64,000 bases of DNA, taken from contig NZ_BAAAEI010000023.1 of the NCBI RefSeq assembly GCF_039522935.1, positions 310,001-374,000 on the forward strand, written 5' to 3'. The notes beneath the pieces were generated by a model. It ran no database searches, was not told the DNA's origin, and saw only the letters and a list, made by a program, of their open reading frames with translations. Positions 1 through 8,472 of this stretch are shown here, one piece after another. The position numbers were made by a program, and so were the translations under genes. The stretch's first letter is position 1. Every line of letters starts with the position of its first letter. The stretch is from Bowmanella denitrificans. GTDB lineage: Bacteria > Pseudomonadota > Gammaproteobacteria > Enterobacterales > Alteromonadaceae.

Positions 1-2040
1 TTGCATCTTGCGCACAATTTGATTCTTGACGATCAGCCTGAACGAGCAGAGTCCTATTTATTATCTCTGCTTAAGGTCAATCGAATGGATCCTGTTTCCA
101 ATATGTTGATGTCAACCATCAAGTTTGAAAGGCAGGACTATGAAGGTGCCAAGACAATGGCAGAGTTGGCTTTGTCCGCTAATCCAAACTTAAAAAGAGC
201 ACGTTTAGTTGCTGGATTAAGCGCCTTCAGATTGGAAGCTTATGAGCAATCTTATAATCATCTTGTAAAAATTTATGAGGAACTCCCGAAAGCGCATCAG
301 GCTCGACGCACTCTGCAGGTATTGCGCTTGCAGTTGGGATATATTGATGAACTTGCACAGCAGTTGGAAAAGGCTGACGAGTTTGAACCGGAACTCTATA
401 CTGCCACCGCTTTCGAATTGGTCCGATTGGGAGATATTGAGCAGGCACGGGCGATATCAGAAAAGCTTGCTGATAGCGATAATTTATCAGCCAATACGCT
501 TTCCCAAAGAGGTATTCTAAAGCTTTCCCTGAATGACCAATCGGGATTCGACGATCTTGAGAAAGCCGTAAAAGACAATCCCGAACAAGAACAATTCCGT
601 TATCTGCTGGTATCTGAGTATATTGGTGCCGAGCGGTATGAAGATGCATTTAAAGCCGTTGAACAGTGGCTTAGTGTGAATGACATCAGCGATATGGCTT
701 ATTTTTTAAAGGGGATTGCACTGATACGTAAGGGCAGTATTGAAGAATCGACACTAGCCTTTGAAAAAGCCGTTGAACTGAACCCGCAGAACATCGGCGC
801 GCTCATTAATTTAGCGCTGCAAAATGTTGTTAAGAAAGAGTATCAGACTGCATCCGATTACTTTGGGCGAGTATTGTTGGTGCGACCCGACTATTACATC
901 GGGATTATGCATTTACACCGCATAGCAGAAACGACAAACGATCTGTTACTGGCCCGTAAGCCTCTTGAAGCGGCGTTGGAAAAGCACCCAGATAGTCTAC
1001 AACTCATCCTCGGGCTGGCAAGGATATTAGACACATTCGGAGAGTCTATACAAGTTGCCAAACTGTTGAACAAACTGTCACCCGAGCAAAAGAAGCATCC
1101 TGGATATTTAAGTTTGATGGGGGGAATTCAGTTAAAAGAGGGCCAGTATAAATCGGCGGAGGAGAGCTATCGGAAGTTGATTGAAGTGGCCAAGCAAATC
1201 CCTGCTTCGTACAAGCGCCTGATTACAGTGTATGAGATGCAGCGGGATTTTGATTCTGCCCTGGATATTGCGAACAAAGGTGCCGCTATTTTTCCGGAGG
1301 ATTTATTCTTTGTGCAGCTCCAAGCTTATTTCATGACACTCAAAGGGCGTTATGAAGAAGCCGAGTTACTGGTCAGGAAGCTGGATAGCGAGAATATTTA
1401 CAGTGATTCTGCAGACAAAGCGCGTGCCAGGATTGCCGCAAATAAAGGCCAATCTGATGTGGAAATCGAACATTACTACCGGATTTATGCGCGTACGCCC
1501 AATCCAGTAAACGCCGTTAATGTAGCTAGTCGATTGGCGGCAAATCAGCAGCATGCGGAAGCTGAAAAATTACTCAGAGACTACCATCAGCGTTACAGCG
1601 TAAATACATTTACCCTTGCATATTTGGGCGAAGTTCAACTGACATCTAATCCACGCCAAGCGGTGGCAACCTATATCCAACTTCTTAAGGAAAAGCCAGT
1701 TAATGTGGCTTACCTAAACAATCTGGCACAGGCATATCTTGCAGTCAGTGAACCCGAGAGGGCATTGGAATATGCGTTGCAAGCCCTTGCCAGTAATAAT
1801 CAGATCCCACAGGTAAAAGATACTCTAGGCTGGGCATATTTTAAAAACGGGAACCTAACCGAGTCATTGAAATTTCTGGAACTGGCCCATCGCGACTCGG
1901 ACAGTATTGAAGTTGCCTTACATTACGCCACGGTGCTTAAGGCCAATCATAATATGGAAAAGGCAGAGGCTGTGTTGAATAAACTGAACCCAAAAACTGA
2001 TGGAGAGCGGCAGCAGATAGAGAAAATTCGAGCCCAGTGA
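1..2040 (+). CDS. prsT: PEP-CTERM system TPR-repeat protein PrsT (5' partial)
   Basis: The open frame enters from the left edge, so the N-terminus (signal peptide and first repeats) is missing; 679 residues are visible. They form a continuous series of about 34-residue tetratricopeptide repeats with the usual small/aromatic pattern (for example around residues 230-295 and 570-640). Long all-TPR proteins beside prsK/prsR and PEP-CTERM genes are the PrsT family, thought to be a periplasm-facing scaffold of exosortase/exopolysaccharide systems. The gene ends about 80 bases before a sigma-54 promoter serving the next gene. The name depends on the PEP-CTERM context; a generic TPR protein remains possible. 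Confidence 0.8.
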   Translation: MHLAHNLILDDQPERAESYLLSLLKVNRMDPVSNMLMSTIKFERQDYEGAKTMAELALSANPNLKRARLVAGLSAFRLEAYEQSYNHLVKIYEELPKAHQARRTLQVLRLQLGYIDELAQQLEKADEFEPELYTATAFELVRLGDIEQARAISEKLADSDNLSANTLSQRGILKLSLNDQSGFDDLEKAVKDNPEQEQFRYLLVSEYIGAERYEDAFKAVEQWLSVNDISDMAYFLKGIALIRKGSIEESTLAFEKAVELNPQNIGALINLALQNVVKKEYQTASDYFGRVLLVRPDYYIGIMHLHRIAETTNDLLLARKPLEAALEKHPDSLQLILGLARILDTFGESIQVAKLLNKLSPEQKKHPGYLSLMGGIQLKEGQYKSAEESYRKLIEVAKQIPASYKRLITVYEMQRDFDSALDIANKGAAIFPEDLFFVQLQAYFMTLKGRYEEAELLVRKLDSENIYSDSADKARARIAANKGQSDVEIEHYYRIYARTPNPVNAVNVASRLAANQQHAEAEKLLRDYHQRYSVNTFTLAYLGEVQLTSNPRQAVATYIQLLKEKPVNVAYLNNLAQAYLAVSEPERALEYALQALASNNQIPQVKDTLGWAYFKNGNLTESLKFLELAHRDSDSIEVALHYATVLKANHNMEKAEAVLNKLNPKTDGERQQIEKIRAQ

Positions 2041-2120
2041 TACGTCAGCTTTTTTTACATTTTAATTTTTCACAAACAGCGTGAGTTTTTAATGTTTTGA
2101 AAAATAAGTGTTTTTAATGG

Positions 2121-2137
2121 TTGGCCCATTGTTTGCT
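2121..2137 (+). promoter_or_regulatory. Sigma-54 (-24/-12) promoter of the first PEP-CTERM gene
   Basis: TTGGCCCATTGTTTGCT shows the GG-N10-GC spacing of RpoN promoters with a TTGC -12 element. It lies 83 bases before the start codon at 2220. PrsR, encoded at 15262-16617, is a sigma-54 activator and the likely regulator (inference). Confidence 0.7.
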
Positions 2138-2219
2138 ATGTTAAGTTTGGAATATCAAGGACGGAAGCTGGCAAGCTTTCAAAGTGCAACCCGTTTGCTG
2201 TTGACGTTGAGGTAACAAA

Positions 2220-3077
2220 ATGAACGCGGGAAAAATTTTCTCTAGAACAACAATTGCCGCAGGTTTGCTGGCATTCTCTGGTCTTGCTTCTGCAAGCACT
2301 ATCACTTTTAACGATACTGGTCTTGGGGGCGACAATGTCTTCTCCTTCGATAGTATCAGTCTGTTGTCTTACAACGCCCAGGTAACTCTTCAGGATACTG
2401 ACGGTGACGGCACTTTGCTGGGCCCAGGCAACTTTGTTGAAATTGGTTTAACTGGTGCAGTAAGTTTCAATACTGAGTCTGGCACCACTCAGTCGCCTAT
2501 CGACCCTACTATCACAGGTCTGAATACTGAATATCAGTTATTCTTTGACCTCACTGTGACAGGAACGGCAGCCTTTGCTCTCGGTCTGAGCCCATTTGGT
2601 GCCCCACAATTGGCGGGTCTGATTAATTTCAATAATATTGGTAGCAGCATTGATCTTTATTACGACACTGATACTGCTGCGGGCATGCAGGGTTCGGCGA
2701 CACTGATTAGTACAGGTGGCTTAAAGGGTAACAACGGTTGTAGTGTTGTCAGCAACAGTACTGTTGCAGCTGGTGACGTCCTCGGCTCTTGTTTGTTGGG
2801 AAGTGAATTTCAGCCGATCAGTGGCGTGTTTTTTGACGAAATGGGTCGAGATTTGAACAGCTTAATTGGTTTAGTGCCACTGGCATTAGACTTTGACATT
2901 AACGTTGACAGATTCTTCCCTGCGCTGGAATTTGTTTTCCCTGGCGGAGCAGGCTCAAGCCAAACCTTCACTATTCAGCATGATGGTTCTGTAAAGATTG
3001 TGGTACCTGAACCGGCATCGATTGCTATTCTTGGCCTTGGTCTTTTTGGCCTGGGAATGGCCCGTCGCCGCAAGTGA
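2220..3077 (+). CDS. PEP-CTERM sorting-domain protein (copy A)
   Basis: A 285-residue secreted protein. It has an N-terminal signal peptide (residues 1-25, ending in ASA), a mainly beta-strand, Asn/Asp/Ser/Thr-rich body, and a C-terminal sorting tag: VPEP near residue 262, a hydrophobic helix, then MARRRK. Such tags are processed by exosortase and the protein is exported to the surface or matrix. It is a clear paralogue of the protein at 4449-5297, sharing the FNTESGTTQ(S/T)PIDPTITG segment and a conserved Cys pair near residues 176 and 193. The start has GAGGTAACAAA upstream. It is preceded by a sigma-54 promoter and followed by a strong terminator, so it is probably monocistronic. The role of the mature body is unknown. 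Confidence 0.9.
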   Translation: MNAGKIFSRTTIAAGLLAFSGLASASTITFNDTGLGGDNVFSFDSISLLSYNAQVTLQDTDGDGTLLGPGNFVEIGLTGAVSFNTESGTTQSPIDPTITGLNTEYQLFFDLTVTGTAAFALGLSPFGAPQLAGLINFNNIGSSIDLYYDTDTAAGMQGSATLISTGGLKGNNGCSVVSNSTVAAGDVLGSCLLGSEFQPISGVFFDEMGRDLNSLIGLVPLALDFDINVDRFFPALEFVFPGGAGSSQTFTIQHDGSVKIVVPEPASIAILGLGLFGLGMARRRK

Positions 3078-3125
3078 AGTTTGGGACTATTTGCTGGGTA
3101 GCCTGGCAAATTAGTTGATTGTTAT

Positions 3126-3150
3126 AAAACCCCGCAACTGCGGGGTTTTT
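3126..3150 (+). terminator. Rho-independent terminator after PEP-CTERM copy A
   Basis: AAAACCCCGCA and TGCGGGGTTTTT form a perfect GC-rich stem with a very short loop and a T tract, 49 bases after the stop codon at 3077. Confidence 0.9.
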
Positions 3151-3267
3151 GTTCTCAGGACGCTTAAGTGGCCTTTGCTTTACCGACAAATCAGTTGAGA
3201 GTAAAGAGATGGTAAAATCTACTTCTATCTATAACTGTGCGGTCAAGGCACAGGACGGCAGCCCACT

Positions 3268-4125
3268 CTAGCCCAGTGTTCTTGGCCTTTCTTGTGGGTA
3301 GGTGCCAAAAACTCTGACTCTTTTAGTGTGATATCGGAGTTCTTCCATCGCCCGCGCAACACTGGCCATTCCTTCATGGCCTTCAATGTCCGCATAAAAC
3401 ATGGTGGCAGTAAAGCTCTCTCCTGCTTGATAGCTCTCAAGCTTTGTCATATTCACCCCTTCGGTTGCAAATCCCCCCAACGCTTTGAACAAACCAGCAG
3501 GCTTATTTGTGACTTCAAAGGTAAAGGTTGTCATAACCGGTCCATCAAGCATGTCAGGATTTATCGGCCGCTTTGCTAGCAATACAAATCTCGTAGTATT
3601 GCCTCCTTTGTCCTGAATATTTGCGCGCAGTACTTTTAGGCCATATTCTTCGGCGGCTAGCGAGCTGGCAATTGCAGCTACAGACTTATCATTTAGTTCG
3701 GCTATATGGCGTGCACTGCTGGCAGTATCGAAATAGTTTTCCGGTGTAATCTTCAAGTGCTTTATCATCTGTCGGCACTGTGACAAAGCCTGTACGTGGC
3801 TTCTGACCACTTTTATGTCACTTTCGGTTGCGCCCGGAATAGCGAGAAGGCAATGATTGATTGACTCAAAGTGCTCTCCAACAATATACAAACTGCTCTC
3901 TGGCAGTAAATGATGTATGTCAGCGACTCTACCGGCAGTAGAATTCTCTATTGGTATCATTGCTAGCTGCGCCCGACCATCTTCTACGGCTGTCATAGCG
4001 TCTTCGAAACTATTACAGGACAGGGGAGTCATGTTGGGGCATTTTGCCTTGCATGACATGTGCGAGTACGCGCCGGGCAAACCTTGGAAAGATATTATGT
4101 TTTTTGCATCATATATGTGGCTCAT
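3268..4125 (-). CDS. Prephenate dehydratase with ACT domain
   Basis: A 285-residue monofunctional prephenate dehydratase, converting prephenate to phenylpyruvate in phenylalanine synthesis. The catalytic PDT domain covers about residues 10-187, with the FQG start motif, IENS (59-62) and the TTRF motif (177-180) whose Thr is essential in this family. A C-terminal ACT domain (about 198-275) carries the MTKLES element used for Phe feedback inhibition. There is no chorismate mutase domain, unlike the P-protein of enterics; the form resembles the stand-alone enzyme of alphaproteobacteria. The ATG at 4125 follows AGGTCGG on the minus strand. It sits alone between two PEP-CTERM genes and has no obvious link to them. 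Confidence 0.92.
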   Translation of the reverse strand: MSHIYDAKNIISFQGLPGAYSHMSCKAKCPNMTPLSCNSFEDAMTAVEDGRAQLAMIPIENSTAGRVADIHHLLPESSLYIVGEHFESINHCLLAIPGATESDIKVVRSHVQALSQCRQMIKHLKITPENYFDTASSARHIAELNDKSVAAIASSLAAEEYGLKVLRANIQDKGGNTTRFVLLAKRPINPDMLDGPVMTTFTFEVTNKPAGLFKALGGFATEGVNMTKLESYQAGESFTATMFYADIEGHEGMASVARAMEELRYHTKRVRVFGTYPQERPRTLG

Positions 4126-4346
4126 CAGACCGACCTGTTTTTGACCAATATCTATCTATGCGTAAAGGCATGCAAAAAGTCAAATATCCACGACGTGTCA
4201 TGAGAGATTGTATATGGAGAGCGGGAGCAATCTTGTTATTTTAAGAATATTGAGTAGGTATCATGAGAGTGTCGGTTTATTTAACAAATTTGAGATTTAA
4301 AAAAACCTCCATTATCTAAGGTGTTGATATTTATAGGTAATTAATA

Positions 4347-4363
4347 ATGGCATTTAAATTGCT
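4347..4363 (+). promoter_or_regulatory. Sigma-54 (-24/-12) promoter of the second PEP-CTERM gene
   Basis: ATGGCATTTAAATTGCT has GG-N10-GC spacing and a TTGCT -12 box, 86 bases before the ATG at 4449. The distance to the start nearly equals that in copy A, which supports common control by PrsR. Confidence 0.7.
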
Positions 4364-4448
4364 GATACTTTTTGGGAATGTGCTGAAGTAAGTTTGAGTA
4401 GTAGTAAAACGAGCACGTACAATTTACCGTTTATATAAGGGTTTTGTG

Positions 4449-5297
4449 ATGACTAAACGTTTAACTAAATCGCTCATCGCTGCTGGACTGTTGGCCTTTG
4501 GTGGCGCAGCGCAGGCAGCAACAATTACTTTTGATGACACTTCTCTGGGCGGAGACAACATCTTTGATTTTGACAGTATCAGTCTTCTGTCATTTGCAAC
4601 CAGTGTTACTGTGGAAGACACGGATCTTAGTGGTGACTTAACAGGTCTGAATGAGTTTATGGAGTTCAGTCTGACCGGGACTGTGAGCTTCAACACTGAA
4701 AGTGGCACTACCCAAACTCCTATCGACCCAACTATTACTGGTTTAAACACAGAATATCAGTTGTTCTTTGACCTAACAGTTTCAGGAATGACTTCCTTTG
4801 CTATTGGCGTTGATGCGTTTGGCAATCCTCAATTGGCTGGCGTGGTGAGCTTCGAGAATGTTAGTAGCCTTATGGAATTCTACTACGATCCCGATATGGC
4901 CCCAGGTCTGCAAGGTGGCGCCACATTGCTAAGTTCCGATTCCCTGGTTGGTAGCAATGGTTGTAGTGTTGTCAGTTCGAGCACTGTGGCAGCTGGTGAT
5001 GTATTGGGATCATGCCTACTCACCAGTGATTTTAGTCCTATTGCCGGTATTTTTGCACACAACGGAACTGACCTGAACTCTCTGATAGGCGTCACGCCAC
5101 TAACGGTGGAATTTGATATCAACGTAGACGAGTTTGCTCCTGCACTTAGCTTTATATTCCCTGGTGGAGCCGGTACTAGCCAGACTTTCTCTGTTCAGCA
5201 CGACGGCTCCGCAAGGATCCTGGTGCCAGAGCCTGCGGGTATCGCGATACTTGGTCTTGGCTTATTTGCTATGGGGATGGTTCGTCGCCGTTCTTAA
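4449..5297 (+). CDS. PEP-CTERM sorting-domain protein (copy B)
   Basis: A 282-residue paralogue of the protein at 2220-3077. It has a signal peptide (about residues 1-24, GGAAQAA junction), a beta-rich body with the same FNTESGTTQTPIDPTITG signature, two Cys in the GCSVV and GSCLL segments, and a C-terminal tag with VPEP, a hydrophobic helix and VRRRS. The ATG at 4449 is preferred over the GTG at 4446 because AAGGG lies 7 bases upstream of the ATG. It is probably exported and sorted by exosortase. It has its own sigma-54 promoter and terminator, so the two copies are separate transcription units interrupted by the prephenate dehydratase gene. Copy B may have arisen by local duplication. Confidence 0.9.
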   Translation: MTKRLTKSLIAAGLLAFGGAAQAATITFDDTSLGGDNIFDFDSISLLSFATSVTVEDTDLSGDLTGLNEFMEFSLTGTVSFNTESGTTQTPIDPTITGLNTEYQLFFDLTVSGMTSFAIGVDAFGNPQLAGVVSFENVSSLMEFYYDPDMAPGLQGGATLLSSDSLVGSNGCSVVSSSTVAAGDVLGSCLLTSDFSPIAGIFAHNGTDLNSLIGVTPLTVEFDINVDEFAPALSFIFPGGAGTSQTFSVQHDGSARILVPEPAGIAILGLGLFAMGMVRRRS

Positions 5298-5308
5298 CAA
5301 CAGCATCC

Positions 5309-5340
5309 AAAAAAACCGCACTTAAGTGCGGTTTTTTTTG
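5309..5340 (+). terminator. Rho-independent terminator after PEP-CTERM copy B
   Basis: AAAAAACCGCACTTAAGTGCGGTTTTTTTT is a perfect palindromic stem with flanking A and T tracts, so it can act in both directions. It also lies beyond the 3' end of the convergent gene at 5388. Confidence 0.92.
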
Positions 5341-5387
5341 GGTAATCTCGGCTTACCTTCGCCTTTGGCATGCATTCAATCGGGCTA

Positions 5388-6446
5388 TTACTTCAGTATT
5401 TCACTGACATCCAGCCTATTGGTTCTGGCCTCTCGTGGGAAATCCGCCACAGGTTTACCAATTCTGACAATCCAGCCAACCAGTCGCCCTTCGAGCCTTA
5501 ATTCTTGACGTAGTGATGAAATGTCATTTAAGAATGGTTCAACATTCAAGCCTGCGCTGTCAGTAAGGTTAGGGGATTTTAACGGTATATTGAGTACTTC
5601 CGTGCTCATTGTTGAGGGTTGATAATGGTATCCTTGTTGGTTGAGCTCGGTCAGAAATTTCATCATATCCTGGTAGGCATCAACAATGCTGTGATTGGAC
5701 AGGTCCTTATCAAAGCTAAAAAGCAGAAAGCTACTGCTTGAACCCCACAGCTTGCGTTGAGACTGATTCATTCCAACTTTCACCAAAGGGGCAAATAGCG
5801 AATACAGCGACGGATATTTTTGTACCAGGCGAATAGGGATAGTTTCACCATAACTCACCCCCAGATTGCGCCACGGAAGTCCTCTTTTGGGGCTTTCATT
5901 CGCAAAGGAAACCGACTTGATTATATCAAGTGCTAAATTTTTCGACTCCCACACTAAACTGTCGCACATGGCAAAAAAATGCAGTAGTTGCTCTGGCGCA
6001 TTTATCCATGCATCGCAGCGAAGATGCTTCGATTGTGAATTAACGGTATCTGTATTAATATCTATGGTGTGGAAAGGCTGATAGGGGCGCCTGTCAGTCA
6101 CCCTGCCTCTAAGGTCATGCCTCTCTGTAGGGATGTCACCGGATTGTGCTAATGTCACAACGACGATGCTATTTGATGATTCTAGTGCACTAAACCCATC
6201 AAGTTGCAGGCTTAAGTTTATCGCCTTGTTTTGCTGAGCAAAGCCTGTTTTCACGTAGTGCAATAGTCCACCCAGGGTAAGAAGGATAAGCATATCGTCA
6301 TAGATTAAGGTATGACGTGCTGCAGGCTCATAATAATCGATATGCAGTTCTGAGCCGACCAAACGAAACCTGAAAGGTTGGCTGTTATCACCACTTGGGT
6401 AAAAACGGGCAATTTCCAACACGCGATTAACTAATTGAAGGTCCAT
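5388..6446 (-). CDS. Nitroreductase-like protein of the PEP-CTERM acyltransferase operon
   Basis: A 352-residue protein related to the FMN-dependent nitroreductase fold. The N-terminal VLEIARFYPSGDNSQPF matches the substrate/FMN-binding ARxAPSxxNxQPW pattern of that family, and the C-terminal region ends with GWIVRIGKP, like nitroreductase ends. The middle is divergent and longer than a classical nitroreductase (about 200 residues), as in Acg-like or E1-associated members. It is the last gene of a minus-strand operon with the ThiF-like gene 29 bases upstream and the acyltransferase before that. The reaction is unknown; its partners suggest a modification or biosynthetic step on an activated acyl or peptide substrate (inference). 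Confidence 0.6.
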   Translation of the reverse strand: MDLQLVNRVLEIARFYPSGDNSQPFRFRLVGSELHIDYYEPAARHTLIYDDMLILLTLGGLLHYVKTGFAQQNKAINLSLQLDGFSALESSNSIVVVTLAQSGDIPTERHDLRGRVTDRRPYQPFHTIDINTDTVNSQSKHLRCDAWINAPEQLLHFFAMCDSLVWESKNLALDIIKSVSFANESPKRGLPWRNLGVSYGETIPIRLVQKYPSLYSLFAPLVKVGMNQSQRKLWGSSSSFLLFSFDKDLSNHSIVDAYQDMMKFLTELNQQGYHYQPSTMSTEVLNIPLKSPNLTDSAGLNVEPFLNDISSLRQELRLEGRLVGWIVRIGKPVADFPREARTNRLDVSEILK

Positions 6447-6475
6447 AACAAATCCCAGTGCTAGTGAAGGAAATA

Positions 6476-7357
6476 CTACTCAATGCCAAATACGGGTTTC
6501 AATTCAGCTAATTTCTTTTGAAAATCTGGATTTAAGTGTCCGCCCTCTAAACAACTTACCGTTCGTTGTTCAACATAGGGATCCCAGTGAACCCCTTCGG
6601 GTGCATGAATTAAGGGACCTCTGTTAAGCAAGATTTTTGCCGCATATGCTGAAGCGACCCCTGCACACATGGTGCAGCCCGTTATTGTTGAAGGCCCTTT
6701 TTTAGCTGCCAGATCTAGTCTGGTTGGATCGACAAGATAATTCGCATGCAATGCATTTGGGGCCAGACCTATATAAAAGCGCAGAAACTGCTCCAATTCA
6801 GATCTCCCCTCCATGCCAAAGTATTCTTCGAAGGTCATTTTTCCTGGCAGGAAACAAAGAAATGCCGTACCCATTCCTAGTGGTGCAGCAGTAACTGCAG
6901 GGATCCCTTTGTCTGCGCAGGCTTGGAACACCAGACGACGAGGAGGCATGGCAAAAAAGTCCAAACTATCAATATATAAGTCTGCGCCATCAAGGAAGAC
7001 GTCTATGTTTTCGTCATTGATCCCTTTGGGATAGACTTCACAATAGGCATCGGGATTGATACCTTTGACCGACTTTTGCGTCACGTCCAGTTTCGGTAAA
7101 CCAACGGTGTCCATAGTTGCTCCAACCTGGCGATTGAAGTTTTCAATACCAAAATCGTCAAAATCAGCCAGTTTAAAACGGCCAATACCAAGACGTGCCA
7201 TGGTGAGTGTATGAATTCCACCCACTCCACCACATCCTGCAATGGCAACACATTTATCTTTCAATTCGGCTTGTTCAGATTCAGTAAACCAACCAATATT
7301 TCTGGAAAAGGCATTTTCATAGTCGAATGTAGGTGTTTGCATATGCATTATCTTCAC
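6476..7357 (-). CDS. ThiF/MoeB/HesA-family E1-like adenylyltransferase
   Basis: A 293-residue E1-like enzyme. The Rossmann nucleotide-binding loop GCGGVGG is near residues 42-48, followed by the FDDFGIENFNRQ segment, whose Asn and Arg act on ATP in this family. There is a CTMC motif near residue 230 and a further Cys in SCLEGG near the C-terminus. Family members adenylate a C-terminal carboxylate, usually of a ubiquitin-like protein or peptide. Its start overlaps the acyltransferase stop (ATGA at 7354-7357), showing tight coupling. No ubiquitin-like carrier with a GG end is visible nearby, so the adenylated substrate is unknown. Alternative in-frame starts exist 9-15 bases downstream. Confidence 0.85.
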   Translation of the reverse strand: MKIMHMQTPTFDYENAFSRNIGWFTESEQAELKDKCVAIAGCGGVGGIHTLTMARLGIGRFKLADFDDFGIENFNRQVGATMDTVGLPKLDVTQKSVKGINPDAYCEVYPKGINDENIDVFLDGADLYIDSLDFFAMPPRRLVFQACADKGIPAVTAAPLGMGTAFLCFLPGKMTFEEYFGMEGRSELEQFLRFYIGLAPNALHANYLVDPTRLDLAAKKGPSTITGCTMCAGVASAYAAKILLNRGPLIHAPEGVHWDPYVEQRTVSCLEGGHLNPDFQKKLAELKPVFGIE

Positions 7358-8121
7358 ATGTTTAGATAGGGATAGAGAGTCACTTGTTTGCGCAGACTGT
7401 CTTCAAGCAGTTGGTATAACTCCAACATCTCGGTATTTAAGTTGGAAGTAAAGTGCTCTCTGGGTAAATAAAAAAGCGCCCTGATACCATGGTAAAAATG
7501 TTCTTCACCACATTGAATAAATTCAAGACCGAGCCGTTGTAGGCGCTTTTTCAAACGAGGTTCAACCACTACGAACATTTGAGAGTGATTGCACATGTTT
7601 TCCAAGGCTATAATGCCTAAATACAGTCCAATAGCTATGTTGGGAAAATTCCTTCTTTCTTCTTCTGCAAATTTTTCTTTTTTCGCACCACGCATTTCGT
7701 TAATCACAAATGCTTGCTTTTGCTCCCCTTCGCGACGACGAAAATCTCGGGAAACGGCCAGTCTGGATATTTCACCGAAAGTCCCCCTGGATAATTTTGT
7801 AGAGTCGATCACGTCTTTTTGCACATGTTCCAGACCATGCAATTCAAAAGGCAGCTTTTTTTCCGGATTAGTAACCGGAGGTATCACCAATCGGACTGTA
7901 CCTGCATACACCCCAGTGCGTTTGTGCTCAAGTAGTAAGGAAAATGAGTAAGCATCACATTCATCCGTTTCCAGACCATCCTCACTTGATGCCAACCAGC
8001 CCATTTCATCGCAATAAACAGAATGTCTTATGCGGTACGACTCCTTCCGCAACGCATCCGTATTGACAAACTTAATTGCAAAGTACTTATCGAAATTCTC
8101 AGCGACTGTAGAAGTGCTCAT
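7354..8121 (-). CDS. PEP-CTERM/exosortase system-associated acyltransferase
   Basis: A 255-residue protein of the GNAT/autoinducer-synthase-like fold. The N-terminal RKESYRIRHSVYCDEMGWL matches the R-x-x-V-Y-x-E-x-x-W start of LuxI-like acyl-transfer enzymes, and the GEISRLAVSRDFRRR segment (about residues 118-132) matches the core of the family named as PEP-CTERM/exosortase-associated acyltransferases. It probably transfers an acyl group from acyl-CoA or acyl-ACP to an unknown acceptor. ATG at 8121 is chosen over a TTG at 8136 because family members start close to this point. It is the first gene of the operon with ThiF and the nitroreductase-like gene. It could in principle make a diffusible signal. 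Confidence 0.82.
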   Translation of the reverse strand: MSTSTVAENFDKYFAIKFVNTDALRKESYRIRHSVYCDEMGWLASSEDGLETDECDAYSFSLLLEHKRTGVYAGTVRLVIPPVTNPEKKLPFELHGLEHVQKDVIDSTKLSRGTFGEISRLAVSRDFRRREGEQKQAFVINEMRGAKKEKFAEEERRNFPNIAIGLYLGIIALENMCNHSQMFVVVEPRLKKRLQRLGLEFIQCGEEHFYHGIRALFYLPREHFTSNLNTEMLELYQLLEDSLRKQVTLYPYLNM

Positions 8122-8291
8122 TACCGTCTGTTCCAAATGAATTTAAATGCTATTTTGTTGAAACACGATGTTGCCCTCAAGAATACAACGTAAATAGCTT
8201 ATCTTACAATTAGTTGTGAACGAATGTGTTTCATATCGAGCAAGAGAAATATATTCTCTAGCTGGTCGCTCCAATTCTCTGGAAGAGCAAG

Positions 8292-8459
8292 TTAACAGGC
8301 TTCTTCTATGTTAGAAACGGTCCTTCCTTGGTATAGCATTTGATTCACAGCTTTGCCCATCTTTCTTACAGAAGTCAATGAGTCAAAAACGTTGTTATTG
8401 TTATACAATTGAATAACCAACCGATAATATTTTTTAAACCTCATGATCCCATTTTGCAT
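8292..8459 (-). CDS. Small ORF of unknown function (doubtful)
   Basis: A 55-residue frame that reads as plausible protein (basic N-terminus RFKKYYR, then a helical SVRKMGKAVNQML stretch). The start has CGGAAAA a few bases upstream on the minus strand. It lies between the DUF218 gene and the acyltransferase operon in a stretch that otherwise has no gene. I recognise no family. It may be only an untranslated spacer. Confidence 0.25.
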   Translation of the reverse strand: MQNGIMRFKKYYRLVIQLYNNNNVFDSLTSVRKMGKAVNQMLYQGRTVSNIEEAC

Positions 8460-8472
8460 TTTTTTTCCGTGC

